Assembly: GCA_016858145.1 (NCBI GenBank)
Contig: JAEHOE010000062.1
Location: 496,001 to 560,000 of the forward strand
DNA: 64,000 nt
Direction: 5' to 3'
DNA from: Edaphochlamys debaryana
Lineage: Eukaryota; Chlorophyta; Chlorophyceae; Chlamydomonadales
Below are positions 32,270 through 43,491 of this stretch, piece after piece (the stretch's first letter is position 1; each line of letters opens with the position of its first letter). Under the pieces are notes generated by a model. That model saw only the letters and a program-made list of their open reading frames with translations. It was not told where the DNA came from and searched no databases. Both the position numbers and the translations under genes were made by a program.

Positions 32270-35200
32270 ATGGGCTGCGGCGCCTCCAAGTCGGCGTCGA
32301 TACAAGACAAAGCCGGCCCAGCCCTGACAAATGGAAGAAAGGCGCCAGCTGGAAAACATATGAAGGAGTGGGGCGCGGAGGTAGACAAAAGTCGATCGCT
32401 GCCTGGTTTACATGGCCCCCACCTTATATAGCGCTGCAACTTGCAGGAGGTGGCTGACTGGCTCAGAACCTGTTCCGATGACATGCAAAAGTATCGCGCG
32501 TGCTTGCTGCCAGCGGATGGCGCGGTCGTCGCCTTGTGGAGCGTCGCGGTGAGCGGCGGCGGGGCACGAGACGACGGTGGCCCCCTCCGGCCCCCTATGC
32601 AAACCTTGAGACAAGACAGACCCGGGGCCACCTACCCGTGCCCCTTGCTTCCGCGCCAGTTTCTGTCTTGCCCTGTCCTCACCAGCTCCCCCGCCCCGCC
32701 CCTCACTTGGGCCTTGCCCTGGCAACAGTTTCTCACTCCGAAGGGTGTACCCGAGGCGGACGCACTGAGGCTGGTGGCCTATCGGGACAAATCCGCAAAG
32801 GCCGCTACGATGGATGAGGCCCAGATTCCAGTCAACCCATCCACCGCTGTAGCAGCAGCACCAGAAGAGCCACGGAAGGGGAGCCTGTCGGTGAGACCAG
32901 GGCGCTCAAGCACCCCCCGCGGTTTCTTGTGCGCTAGCGCGTCTCTAGAGGGCTAACCGCCTCAGGCGGGGTAGGTGCAGGATGTCAACTGCAGTGCCAG
33001 CACTGTGGCAGGCGTGTCGGAGTGTTTGAGCAACAGAGGGGGAGCAGCTAGCCCTGCTGGGCCGGAGGCCGCACCCGGGGAGGGGGCTTGCTTGGAGGCA
33101 CGAGCGAGTAGCCCTCCCATCCCGAGGCCGAGGCCAGGGAGGTTCAAGGCGGAGCCGGAGCACGGGCTAGACTGGCGGTGGGGCAGCGCAACCAAGATGC
33201 CAGACTGCTCTCAGGCCACTGACCCTTAGCTTTTAACAGCCCAACCCAACCCGCCACCTACCCCTGAAGCCCCCAATCACTGGTAGGCCAACCAACATTG
33301 TGCCCCGCTCCCCCTGTTCCATGCCTTACGCCGCTGCAGGCCGTTGCCCTCAAAGGCCTGGGAGTGCTGCGTGTGGCAGTGGAGAAGGTTGGGACCTCCC
33401 TGCCCCCGCCGGGTGAGAGGGCATCCAATCCGACCCTGGCCTAGTTGACCCCCTCCCCTTTCCAGCCAACCAGCTCGAACCCTTACTCACCTTACTCTAC
33501 CGCCTACCGCCCCCGCCTCCTGCGCTCCTAAGGGGACAAGGCGTCCAGCCTCTTACTCGTGCTCCTGGATGCCGTGGACGGGGCGGTGGCCAACGGTGAC
33601 AACCTGGTCGACCTGCGAAACCGCTGCTTAGCGGTTATGGACATCCTGGGCGCGTACGCAGCGGAGCTGTCCGCAATGCGCGGGTACAAGGAGGTGGTGG
33701 GCGACTACATGGACGCTCTGCAGGTGGGTGCTCGCAGGGGAGGTGGGGGCGCGGGGCTGAAGGGAGCATGGGGGCAAGCAGGGGGAGCGGGTTGAGGTAG
33801 CTAGCGGGCAGCAGGGTCAAGGCGGCCGGGGAGGTTGTTGCAGGGTTCCGTGCAAGAGGTAGGCGAGGCACTGCAGGGGATGCTGCTCATAAGGCGGAGG
33901 CAGGACAACCAACACACCTTCGGGCGCAGCGCCAGGCAGTATGTGTGTCCCCGTCCGCTTTACTGCAGGGTGTCGTGGCGTATGCGCGTCAGTACGGCAG
34001 CCGCAACTGCTTTGTCCGCATGCTGACGGCAGGCGATGACGCGGACACATACACGCAGCTCGCCGCACAGCTGCGTGCCTTGGGCGAGCGCGTGATGCTC
34101 CTGATTGCGGCCGACAACAACGCCCGGACTCAGCGGGTGGAGGCGGCGGTGGAGGAGTCTCGGCGGCTGCTGAACGCAGCCGCCGCCTACAAGGTGGGGC
34201 TGTCTCGCCGGGGTGTACAGGTGCCAGGGCGCCTAGCGTGCACGACTGACCCTCCGCATGTGTGCCTGTGCCTCTGCAGGACCCCGCTGCAGAGGCGCGG
34301 GCCCTGGTGAAGCAGCTGGGCGGGATAGAGGCCGTCCTGAAGGACAGGAGGAAGCTGGCGGCTGTGATCGAGAAGCTGGACGTCAGTGCACGAGTCACCG
34401 TGGCAGCGGTGGGTTACACAATGCGAACGCCTGTGCCGCCGCCGGCCAAGGTGTTTGGCTGTGCGTGCTCTATCCCGCCGGCCGAACTAACCAACCACTT
34501 GCTGCCCCTGCAGGTTTCCGACCTGCTCCAGTCGTACGACAGCAAGGGCCCCCACCGCCTGATCCAGCAGCCCGATCTGCGCCTCTTCTGGCAGCGCACG
34601 TACGGCAACGAGGACCGAGTGCCCTGGTTCGCCTGGTGGCACGACTTTCCGCAGCAGCTGCCGGCGGCCCTCGGCGCCAGCACTGGCGCCGTGGCGGCCC
34701 TCCTGGGGCGCCAGCTTGCGGACGACGCGGCGCGCGGGGCGTTCCAGCGGGCCGTTGAGATGGCAGATGACACGCACGTGGACGTGCTGGAGCTGCAGTA
34801 CGCTTTTCGCGAGGACGAGCAACTCGCGGCGTGCGTGCTGCGCTTGCTGGGACGCCCGGCGGAAGCCGCGGACATTGAGCTGCAGCTGGACGTCGAGCCG
34901 GGGGCCGGGGGGGAGGAGGGCGGGCTGGTGGCAGGGCGGGAGGAGGCGGAGGCTCGACAGGAAGGCGCTTCAGAGGGCGGAGCAGCCGCGGGGTCCCCAG
35001 CCTGTGCGCGCACGTCGGCTGTGGCATTGGGAGTCGGAGGAGCGGGAGAGCACACGGGCGGGAGCAGCCCGCCTGCGGCGGAGGCCACAGCGCAGGTCGG
35101 GGCAGGAGCACGGACCGGACTGGCGGTAAGGCAGCTCGAGCCCCTGCTGCTGCTCATGCTATCACCTCCCATTGCCTCCGGAACAATGACTGCGACGGCT

Positions 35201-38200
35201 TGCGCCATCCAGTCCTCTGCCGCCACCCTCCTGCTTACTGCTTCCCCTGGCCCCGGGCCCCTCTCTGCCCCAGGCCATTGCCCTCAAGGGCCTGGGGGCA
35301 CTGCGTGTAGCGGTGGAGAAGATTGGACCCTCCCTGCCCTTTCCGGGTGGGTGCGTGTGCGCTGTGGACCCGCTCAGTAGGCCTCTGCGCTCCCTTGCCG
35401 TACGCTCGTGCTTCATTCCCGCTTTCACCTGGCCCCCGCGACGTTTCCACCCCTCAGGCGCTGAGGCGGCGTCCAGCCTCTTACTCGTGCTCCTGGATGC
35501 CGTGGACGGGGCGGTGGCCAACGGTGACAACCTGGTCGACCTGCGAAACCGCTGCTTAGCGGTTATGGACATCCTGGGCGCGTACGCAGCGGAGCTGTCC
35601 GCAATGCGCGGGTACAAGGAGGTGGTGGGCGACTACATGGACGCTCTGCAGGTGGGTGCTCGCAGGGGAGGTGGGGGGGCGGGGCTGAAGGGAGCATGGG
35701 GGCAAGCAGGGGGAGAGGGCTGGACCAGGGAGGAGGGAAGGACCTGAGGTTGGCTGCCGAGAGGGCCAGACATGGGAGGGTTTGAGGTCGTCGCATAAGG
35801 CGAGGGAGGAGGGTGGGAGGCTTAGGCGTCCACGCCCACAGGCCTAGCTACACAGTCATGCTGTGTGTCCCCGTCCGCTTTACTGCAGGGTGTCGTGGCG
35901 TATGCGCGTCAGTACGGCAGCCGCAACTGCTTTGTCCGCATGCTGACGTCAGGCGATGACGCGGACACATACACGCAGCTCGCCGCACAGCTGCGCGATT
36001 TGGACGGGCGCGTGATGCTCCTGATTGCGGCCGACAACAACGCCCGGACTCAGCGGGTGGAGGCGGCGGTGGAGGAGTCTCGGCGGCTGCTGAACGCAGC
36101 CGCCGCCTACAAGGTGGGGCTGTCTCGCCGGGGTGTACAGGTGCCAGGGCGCCTAGCGTGCACGACTGACCCTCCGCATGTGTGCCTGTGCCTCTGCAGG
36201 ACCCCGCTGCAGAGGCGCGGGCCCTGGTGAAGCAGCTGGGCGGGATGGAGGCCGTCCTGAAGGACAGGAGGAAGCTGGCGGCGGTGATTGAAAAGCTCGA
36301 CGTCAGCGCACGAGTCACCGTGGCAGCGGTGGGTGGAACAGTCGTGCCCCGGTGCCAGACCACTCCTTGTCAGTTAATCTGAAAGGCTGCCGCCGATACC
36401 TGCTAGCTCAGCCTTCATACCCCGCCTTTCCGTGCCTGCGCGCACTGCATCCCTCCTGCAGATCACGTCCCTTCTGGAGTCCTACCTGGACAGGGGCCCC
36501 CAGCGCCTGATCCTGCACCCCGACCTGCGCACCCTGTGGCAGCACGCCTTCGGGGGCGTCACGGAGGTGCCCTGGAGGGTCTTCTGGGACACCTTCCCCG
36601 AGAAGCTGCGGGGCACCTCAGTGGACCCAGGGGTCGTGGAGGAGCTGTGCCGGCTGTTTGCGGACGCCTCCGCACGCTCTGCTTTTGAGCATGGCGTCGA
36701 GCGCATCAGGCGGGAGTCGCTCAGCGTGTGGGAGCTGCGCGTAGCCTTCCGCGCTGAAGATGCTCTGGTGCCGCAGGTGGCAAGGCTTCAGGCGACAGCA
36801 GCACCGGAGCTGCCGCACGCTCACGGCAGCGCCAGCAGCGGCAAGGAGAGCGGCGGCACGGCCCCTCCGGCAACTGCTGCGGCCCAGGCGAGTGTCACAG
36901 GCTCCGGTCCGCGGCAGCTTCCGCCGCTTCCACCCAACTACGTGGGCCGAGAGGCGGAGGCGGATGCGCTGGAGAGCAGGCTCCGTGACTCATCCCTGGC
37001 GCTGCTGGCGCCCGGAGGCTTGGGCAAGTCGTGCCTGGCGGCGGATGTGGGCTGGCGGCTGCTGCGCAGCGGTGCCGCCGGCGGCGGTGCGCTGTGGGTG
37101 GACCTGCGGGAGGCGGGGAGCGGTGCGGAGGTGGAGGCGCGCTTCTGCGCAGCCGCAAGCCTGCAGCTGGTGAGCGACGTACAGCACGCATCCTTCTCTT
37201 GACCCATGTTATCTGGGAACAGTTGCATTGTACGCGCTCAGTTCTAGGCAAGCGAGCGCATGCCTTTCACCCCTGGCGCCCTCAGGACGATGACGCCGTG
37301 CCACGAGTCGCGGCCGCAGTGCAGCGCCTAGCGAGCGGCGCAGGCAGCGCACCGCACACGCCGCACGTGCTGGTGGTGGTCGACTCTGCGGAGGATGCGC
37401 TGGCGCAGGCAGATGCATCCGAGGCGTTAAGGAAGATGCTGCAGGTGAGAAGCGGTAGAAGCGGGCGTCGAGCCGACCCCTGTTCGCCGCCTCACATGTT
37501 CTTTGAGCACTCGCCGTACCTGACTCCTGCTCCGCTTGTGCCGCCGTAACCGCCCCGCAAACCCCGCCCCGCCAATCCACAGGCCCTCCTGGCGGTGCCC
37601 AGCGCCCGCCTCATCGTCACCTCCCGTGCCCCGATCAGCGGCGGCCTGCCCCTAGTGGAGCACTCCGTGGGCTCCATCGCTCTCGACGCAGCCTCGCGCC
37701 TCATGCTGGGAGTCGCCGAGGACCTGACGGAGGCGCAGGCGGCCTACGCAGCGGCCGCGTGCCACTGCGTGCCGCTGGTGCTCTGCCTCGTGGCGGAGGC
37801 ATACACGGCGGGGCGGCTGACCATCGAGGTGAGATGGCCTCAGCGCGGCACGGCACAGCACGGCAAAAGCGTTGCCCGCTCCTGGATAATGATGATCCTG
37901 CCGCCTTTTGCTCTGTGTGCTGACGTTGATCGCTGTGCCCTCTGCTTGTAGGAGCTGCCGAGCCTCAAGCCCGATGCCAGTGGAGGCGCCACGCAGGGCG
38001 GCGACGGCGAAGGCCAGGCCGCTGCGGAGGCCCCAACCATCAGCCACACCGTGCGCCTGGTCCTGGCGTCGTTGCGGCGTCAGCAGCAGCTGGCCGCCGC
38101 TCAGCTCGCGGTGTTCCCCTCGGCCTTTGACGAGGACGCAGCGGCAGCGGTGCTGGGCCTGCCGCCGGCCCAGGTGGCAGCGCTGCTGGCTGTACTGTAC

Positions 38201-39688
38201 CGCTACAGCGTACTGCAGCGCGCGGCCAACCGTCAGCACGTGATGCACATGGTGGTGCGGGCCGAGGCGGCGGCGCTAGGGTCGCAGCTGGACCCAGTCC
38301 TACGGTCGCGCGCCGAGGGGCGCTTCGCGACGCTCGTGCTGCGCCGCCTGGTCGAATGGGGCTCCATGTACCGGGCGAAGAGCGGCAAGGAGTGGCGGCT
38401 GGCACTGGCGCTGGCGCGCGGCCAGCAAGCCGACCTGGGCGCCCTACTGGAGCTCCTCCCCCGCCTGGGTGCCACTGCCCTGCAGCTGGTGGGGCTCCTC
38501 ACCGACGACGCTGGGAACCTGCTTGCGGGCCTGGGCGCGCTACCTCGCCTCCGCAGTCCCCTGGAGGAGCTCCTGGCCCAGGCCGAGCCGTCTGGCCCGG
38601 CGGCAGGCGTGGAGGCGGGCGGGAGCATCCCGTCGGCGGAGGAGCGGGAGCGGCAGGCGGGCTTGGGCACGCTGCTGTACTTCCTGGGCTGGATTGCGAT
38701 TGCGGAGGGGCGGTACAAGGAGGCGGAAGAGCTGTCGAGGCGTAGCCTGCTGGTGCGTGAGGCAGCCCTGGAGCCCGATCACCCTGACACCGCCTGCGCC
38801 CTCAACAACGTGGCCACCAGCCTGGAGATGCGGGGCCGCAGCAAAGAGGCAGAAACCGCCAGCCGCCGCGCCCTGGACCTGCGAGTGCGGGCGTTGGGGC
38901 CCAACCACCCGAGCGTCAGCGAGTCAGCCGTCGGTCTGGCTGCATGCCTAGAGTCGCAAGGTCGGTACGACGAAGCCGAGCAGCAGTACCGTACGGCACT
39001 GGCTGCGTACCGTCAAACGCTTGGGGAGGAGCACCCGGACACCGCCACGGCCCTGGGCAACCTGGCCAACTGCCTCTACTCTCAGGAGCGCTACGCGGAG
39101 GCTGAGGCCGAGGCGCAAGCCGCCTTCGACGTGCGCGTGCGCGTGCTGGGCATGGAGCACAGCGACACGGCGATCAGCCTGGGCACTCTGGCCACGTGCC
39201 TGGACGCGCAAGGGCGGCACGAGGAAGCCGAGGTGCGTAAACGGGAGGCCCTTGCCCTCAACACGGCGCTGCTGGGGGCCGACCACCCGGAGACCCTCAC
39301 GTCAATGAGCAACCTGGCCAAGTGCCTGAGCGCTCAAGGCAGGCTGCCCGAGGCGGAGGCGCTGGGGCGCGCTGCGCTCGAGGCTCGGCGGCAGGTGCTG
39401 GGCGAGGGCAGCTGCGAGGTGGCGACCTCGCTCAACAACGTGGCCATGTGCATCGCGCAGCAGGGGCGGTACGGGGAGGCGGAAGCACTCGTGCGTGAAG
39501 CTGTGGGCATAGTCCTGCGCGCCTTAGGGCGCGAGCACCCGGTTACACAGAAATACCTTGACAACCTGGGTCAGTGTGTGGAGGAGCAGGGCCGGGAGTA
39601 CGATGCGGAGGCTGCTGCTGCGGAGCTTTCGGGACCTAGTGCAAGCACTGGGACGCTCAGCTGCTTCACCGCTAGCATGCAGGCGTGA
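32270..39688 (+). CDS. NLR-like protein: acylated leader, two HeLo-like modules, NB-ARC, TPRs
   Basis: Exons: 32270-32380, 32447-32548, 32729-32890, about 32981-33177 (uncertain), 33340-33412, 33533-33723, 33969-34193, 34280-34408, 34514-35125, 35274-35346, 35458-35651, 35889-36113, 36200-36328, 36462-37169, 37286-37444, 37583-37828, 37952-39688; about 1,750 aa. The start MGCGASKSAS is a strong myristoylation/palmitoylation signal. Two tandem modules each have a HeLo/MLKL-like bundle (NGDNLVDLRNRCLAVMDILG; RNCFVRMLTAGDDADTY) followed by a helical domain with W...FP signature (LRLFWQRTYG, FPQQL / LRTLWQHAFG, FPEKL). NB-ARC: Walker A LLAPGGLGKSCLA (about 37002-37040), Walker B VLVVVDS, RLIVTSR, and CVPLVL in the GxP position. 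The final exon adds about seven 42-aa kinesin-light-chain TPRs (LGxxHPxTA). Likely an ATP-switched oligomerising receptor with TPR sensor. In exon 4 the frame needed to join exon 5 does not match the simplest acceptor, so a splice variant or frameshift is possible there. Confidence 0.8.
33340..34408 (+). repeat. First HeLo-like coding module, near-identical to 35274-36328
   Basis: Exons 5-8 of the NLR-like gene. Exons at 33533-33723, 33969-34193 and 34280-34408 and the 86-nt intron at 34194-34279 match the second module with only a handful of differences (the intron appears identical), whereas the neighbouring exon at 33340-33412 and the middle of intron 33724-33968 are diverged. Confidence 0.9.
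35274..36328 (+). repeat. Second HeLo-like coding module of the NLR-like gene
   Basis: Exons 10-13, paired with 33340-34408. Conserved coding changes are clustered (for example RALGER versus RDLDGR), and the following exon (36462 onward) is only distantly similar to its counterpart at 34514, so the whole module pair is old while parts of it have been recently homogenised. Confidence 0.9.
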
Positions 39689-41837
39689 GCAAGGGTGGCG
39701 AGTGGCTGCCCTGCTTGTACGGTCGGTGCGGCAGTGCAGGCATCTACACCAGGAAGCACTCGTGGTACTCGTGGTCCTGTGTGCATGGCCGGGGCTGGGC
39801 AAAGGTGGCGAGGGGAAGAGCTTGCATAGCAGCTGCTGCTCAAGGGAGGCCATGATGTCGTGGTCTGTATCCTGGTTATGAGGCTGAGCCCTGAAATGGC
39901 TGGGCAGCGGGATGTGCGGGGTATTGGGGGTATTGGGGGTACCGGGGGCCGGCGGATAGTTGTGGGGGCGAAACACATCCCACCGGACCACACCACACAC
40001 TTCTCCCTCAACCGATCTGAGCTGTTTCAGGTTAGAAAGCAACATCGCGCTCGGGCTTGGTCGGTGAGGTTTTAACTGAAGTCGGCACCGCAACATCCTC
40101 GCAGCAGCTGCGCGCAACCGTGTCGAAACTACCCTCGTTGTAAGCCACCTATAGAAGCGGATCTTCACATCGCTCCTCGGGCTATAGGTGCGAGCTGGTA
40201 GTGCCCCACGATGGTGCCTTTCAATTCGCCAATGTCCGGCAGCCGGCAAGCGCCGAGGGGGAGGGGCCGACAGCTTGCAGTGTTCGCGACAGTGTTCGTC
40301 GTTCGTCATGCTTAGAGACCACGTGGTACAGCGCCGTGCGGTCACCTAACGTGATGCTTCGGGGGGGCAGGGTGTGGAGAATGGCTTTAGGGCCCGATAC
40401 ACATGCCGACTGACACGCCTGCGCGGAAGTGTTGCGACTACCCAACCGAGCAGTGTCGCGAGAGCGGTACATGTCTGCGATGATTGCCGTACTCTTTCCC
40501 TCCACAGACCCAGTGGAACCCTCTTCCAGAGGCTGTGGAAAGTGCCGTACCGTCCGCCGTTGACTCCGCGAGCCCTGCACGTAGGAGCTATCGCCCAACC
40601 CTTTGAGCTCTATTAGGGTGTACTCCTGGAGCCGCGTGCTTCCCCGAGCCCGAACACGACAGCTTCCATTTCCATCGCGAGACCCTGCACCGAGCCAACT
40701 CAGTATACTGACCTCGAAACCAGTGCCCCGGTGTCTACCGGTGTCTACCCATGTCCTTGGCGACAGTGCTTCAGCGCGGTGTTGAGCTGTGGCCTGAGCT
40801 GTGGCGCGGCATCCGTCCCGCCGTGGAGCCGCGAGCACGGGACGCAGTAACACTGGCGAGATGCAGCAGATGCTATCAGTAGCAGAGCGGGGACTGTCGG
40901 ATTGGCGACGTGCGGCATGCATCGTGAGCTCTGCGCATACGCAAGCGCATAGCGCGTCGCTGCTCAGGGGTCATGACCAGAAGTACATAGCGTCTACGGG
41001 TGTAGTGCGCACCCGCCCAACCCGCCCCTTTCTCGCTGTGTCCCCTTTGCATAGGGCGCAGAGCCCTCTCCTGACTTGGTACCTGTCCTTGCTCGGGACC
41101 TGTCCTGGGGTGGGCTTCGGCCAGCACCGCTCGGCTTCTGGCAGGCGGCGGGGCCCAGGGAGGAGGGGTCGAGAGCCAGGCGTCGCACCCCAGTGCTCTT
41201 ACCCCGGGTCTGCCTGGGCCTGCCCTCTGAGGTGGCGTAACCAGAAGCAGCAGCATAGGCAGCCGCTGCTGCACTGCTGGTGGGCAACTTCACTCATGCG
41301 TGGGGGACCGTCTTGCCCTTCGCTGCCTCCAGTGCATGGGTGCCAGCCGACGTGGGTACCCGGGTTGCGCCTCTCCCTCGCAGCCATGACGATACGCGGT
41401 GTTTCTCAACGCCTCCATGCTAAAGACGGAGTCCCTTCAAGGGTCTCATTGGCACCGAGCTCGGCTGTCTGAAGGATTCGTGTGAGGGACTTGCTTGCAT
41501 GGCAGGGAGGGCAGGAGGGCAGGGCTCCACTCCCACCCCATCCCGGGCGCATGTCCAACCAGCCACTCTTTAACCTTACCTCAACCTCTCCCACTTTTCA
41601 AGAGCTGTTGTGTTAAAAGGGTTCTCCTCAGGGGGTCTCCTCTCTGGCCACCCTTGCACGCTTACCCCCAAGGCGTCAATACCTGTAGGGTTATGTAGGC
41701 ATCCTGCTGGTGAGCGGACTCGGTCGGTTGCGGTGGGAGGCAGAAGTACGCTCGCGTAGGGCGGCTTTGCAGGAGATCACCACCATAGGTGGATCAGAGT
41801 GGCCCCTGTGTCATCCCCTGATTACATCTGGGGGCCG
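39689..41837. other. Intergenic region, about 2.1 kb, no gene recognised
   Basis: Follows the stop of the NLR-like gene. Several chance open frames exist, none with splice-phase continuity or recognisable motifs. A perfect short direct repeat CCGGTGTCTAC occurs at about 40730-40747. Confidence 0.45.
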
Positions 41838-43491
41838 CTGCCGCCGCCGCCAACCCGCGCGCCAGCAGCAACGGCGGCGGCTCCGCCGGCCGCCTGCCGC
41901 CCCGGCCGCCCTCGCCTCGGCTGCCGCCGGCGGACCCCCGGCTCATGACGGACGCGTACGGCATGACGCCGTACAGGTATGTGCCAGGGCTGCCATTCAT
42001 CAACGTAACTGGCCCTCGGCTGCCTATCTACAGTTTGGGGCGTTGACCATGGGCAATTGGGCATTGAGCTTGGGCTGAGATTTGGGTCTGCAGCAGTCTA
42101 CCGCGCTCGTCGGATGGTTCCCCTCGTCGCCTCACCCTTGCCGCTACCCCCACCGCCTCCGCAGCATCGCCCGGAAGCGCTGTACGGAGATCGCATCCAT
42201 GCTGATCGAGCTGCTGGATCCATCCACCAACTTCGCGGCGGGCGACAACCTGGACGAGCGGCCGCTCGGCCTGCCCAACGCGCCTGGATCCAGCCAGGAT
42301 CTCGTGACACGCAATCCCGGGGAGGGCAGCGATGAGGAGCATGACTCAGACGACCCCGAACACGCGGCCACGTCACTCCTACGCCCGCGCGGCCTGGTGG
42401 CGCGGCAACGGTTCAACTCCCGCCGCCACGACGGTTCGGCTTCGGACGGCGACGATTCGGATTCCGACGATTACGACGACGGCGCCGCCGGCGCGCCGCT
42501 GCTGCTGTGGGAGGGCGTGGAGCTGATCCAGGGGATCGCGTCGGATCCGAATTCTTTCTTTACGCTGCAGCAGACGGCGGCGCTGCTGCAACACACGGCG
42601 GCGCGGCAGCAGGCGGAGGTGAGGGCGGGGCGGGGGCTGTAGACGGTGCATTCCGGCAGTCTGGGTGGCCCGAGCCTAGAGGAGGTTCAGGTGCTCAAGG
42701 CCACAGTCGGTCAAGGGCACGCAGAGGGTCATACCGGATGCACCCTCCGGAACCCCCATGCATGCATGTTTCCTCTCCTCCCCCGCCCATCCTCCTCCCC
42801 TGCCCCGCTGCCCCACGTCACCCCCCCGCAGGCCCGCAGCTCTGCGTCGGGGCAGGGCAAGCGCGCGTGCGGCCGCCACGGGCACGGGCACGGGCACGGG
42901 CACGGGCACGGGCGGCGGCCCACCACCACGGTGTTGGAGGAGGTGCCCGACTGCTTCCTGTGCCCCCTGACCTGCGAGGTGGGTGCGCAGGGGCGAGGGC
43001 GCATGGGCAGGGAGCTAGCAAGGGTCCGGGACACGTTTAGTCCGCTTGACTCCTCTCCACAGAGGCGCGTCAGGGGGGGTCGGCACGGACAGAGAAAGGC
43101 GCTGGGAAACGTGCACGCCACCCTGCTGGCCCGAAATGTGCGGCCATCGGTGTGCTTGTTGCCCTCCTGCATCTGCCCCACTTCGGGGACCCTCCACCGA
43201 CCACCGCTGACCCCGGCCCCCCGATGACCCCGCCACCCCCCGCAGGTGTTCCGGGACCCCGTGGTGGCGGCGGACGGCGTCACGTACGAGCGTGAGGCCA
43301 TTGAGAAGCACCTGCGCCACGTGCCCACGTCACCCGTGACTAAGCAGCGCCTGCCGTACACGCACGTGTACCCCAACACCGCCCTGGTGCGGGCGATCGA
43401 GCACTGGCGCGCCACGCAGGGGGCGGGCGCGGGGGGTGCGGCCGGGGGCAGTGGGGCGCACGGGTCGACAGGGCTGGCGGGGCGGCGGTAG
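41838..43491 (+). pseudogene. 5'-truncated duplicate of the ankyrin/U-box ligase gene
   Basis: Near-identical to 27690-29312. It retains the end of exon 7 (to 41976), exon 8 (42165-42618), exon 9 (42832-42978, 3 bp shorter) and exon 10 (43246-43491) with splice sites intact and no stop or frameshift. It lacks the ankyrin exons and the original promoter. The breakpoint lies in a CTGCCGCCGCCGCC tract. An in-frame ATG at about 41946 (MTDAYGMTPY) could start a U-box-only protein of about 330 aa, so it may be an expressed short ligase rather than a dead copy. The intron before exon 9 is unrelated to its counterpart for most of its length, while the other introns are conserved. Confidence 0.85.

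Noticed and set aside
40221..40922. Minus-strand 233-codon open frame
   Set aside because: No splice partners, no motif, composition like surrounding intergenic DNA.
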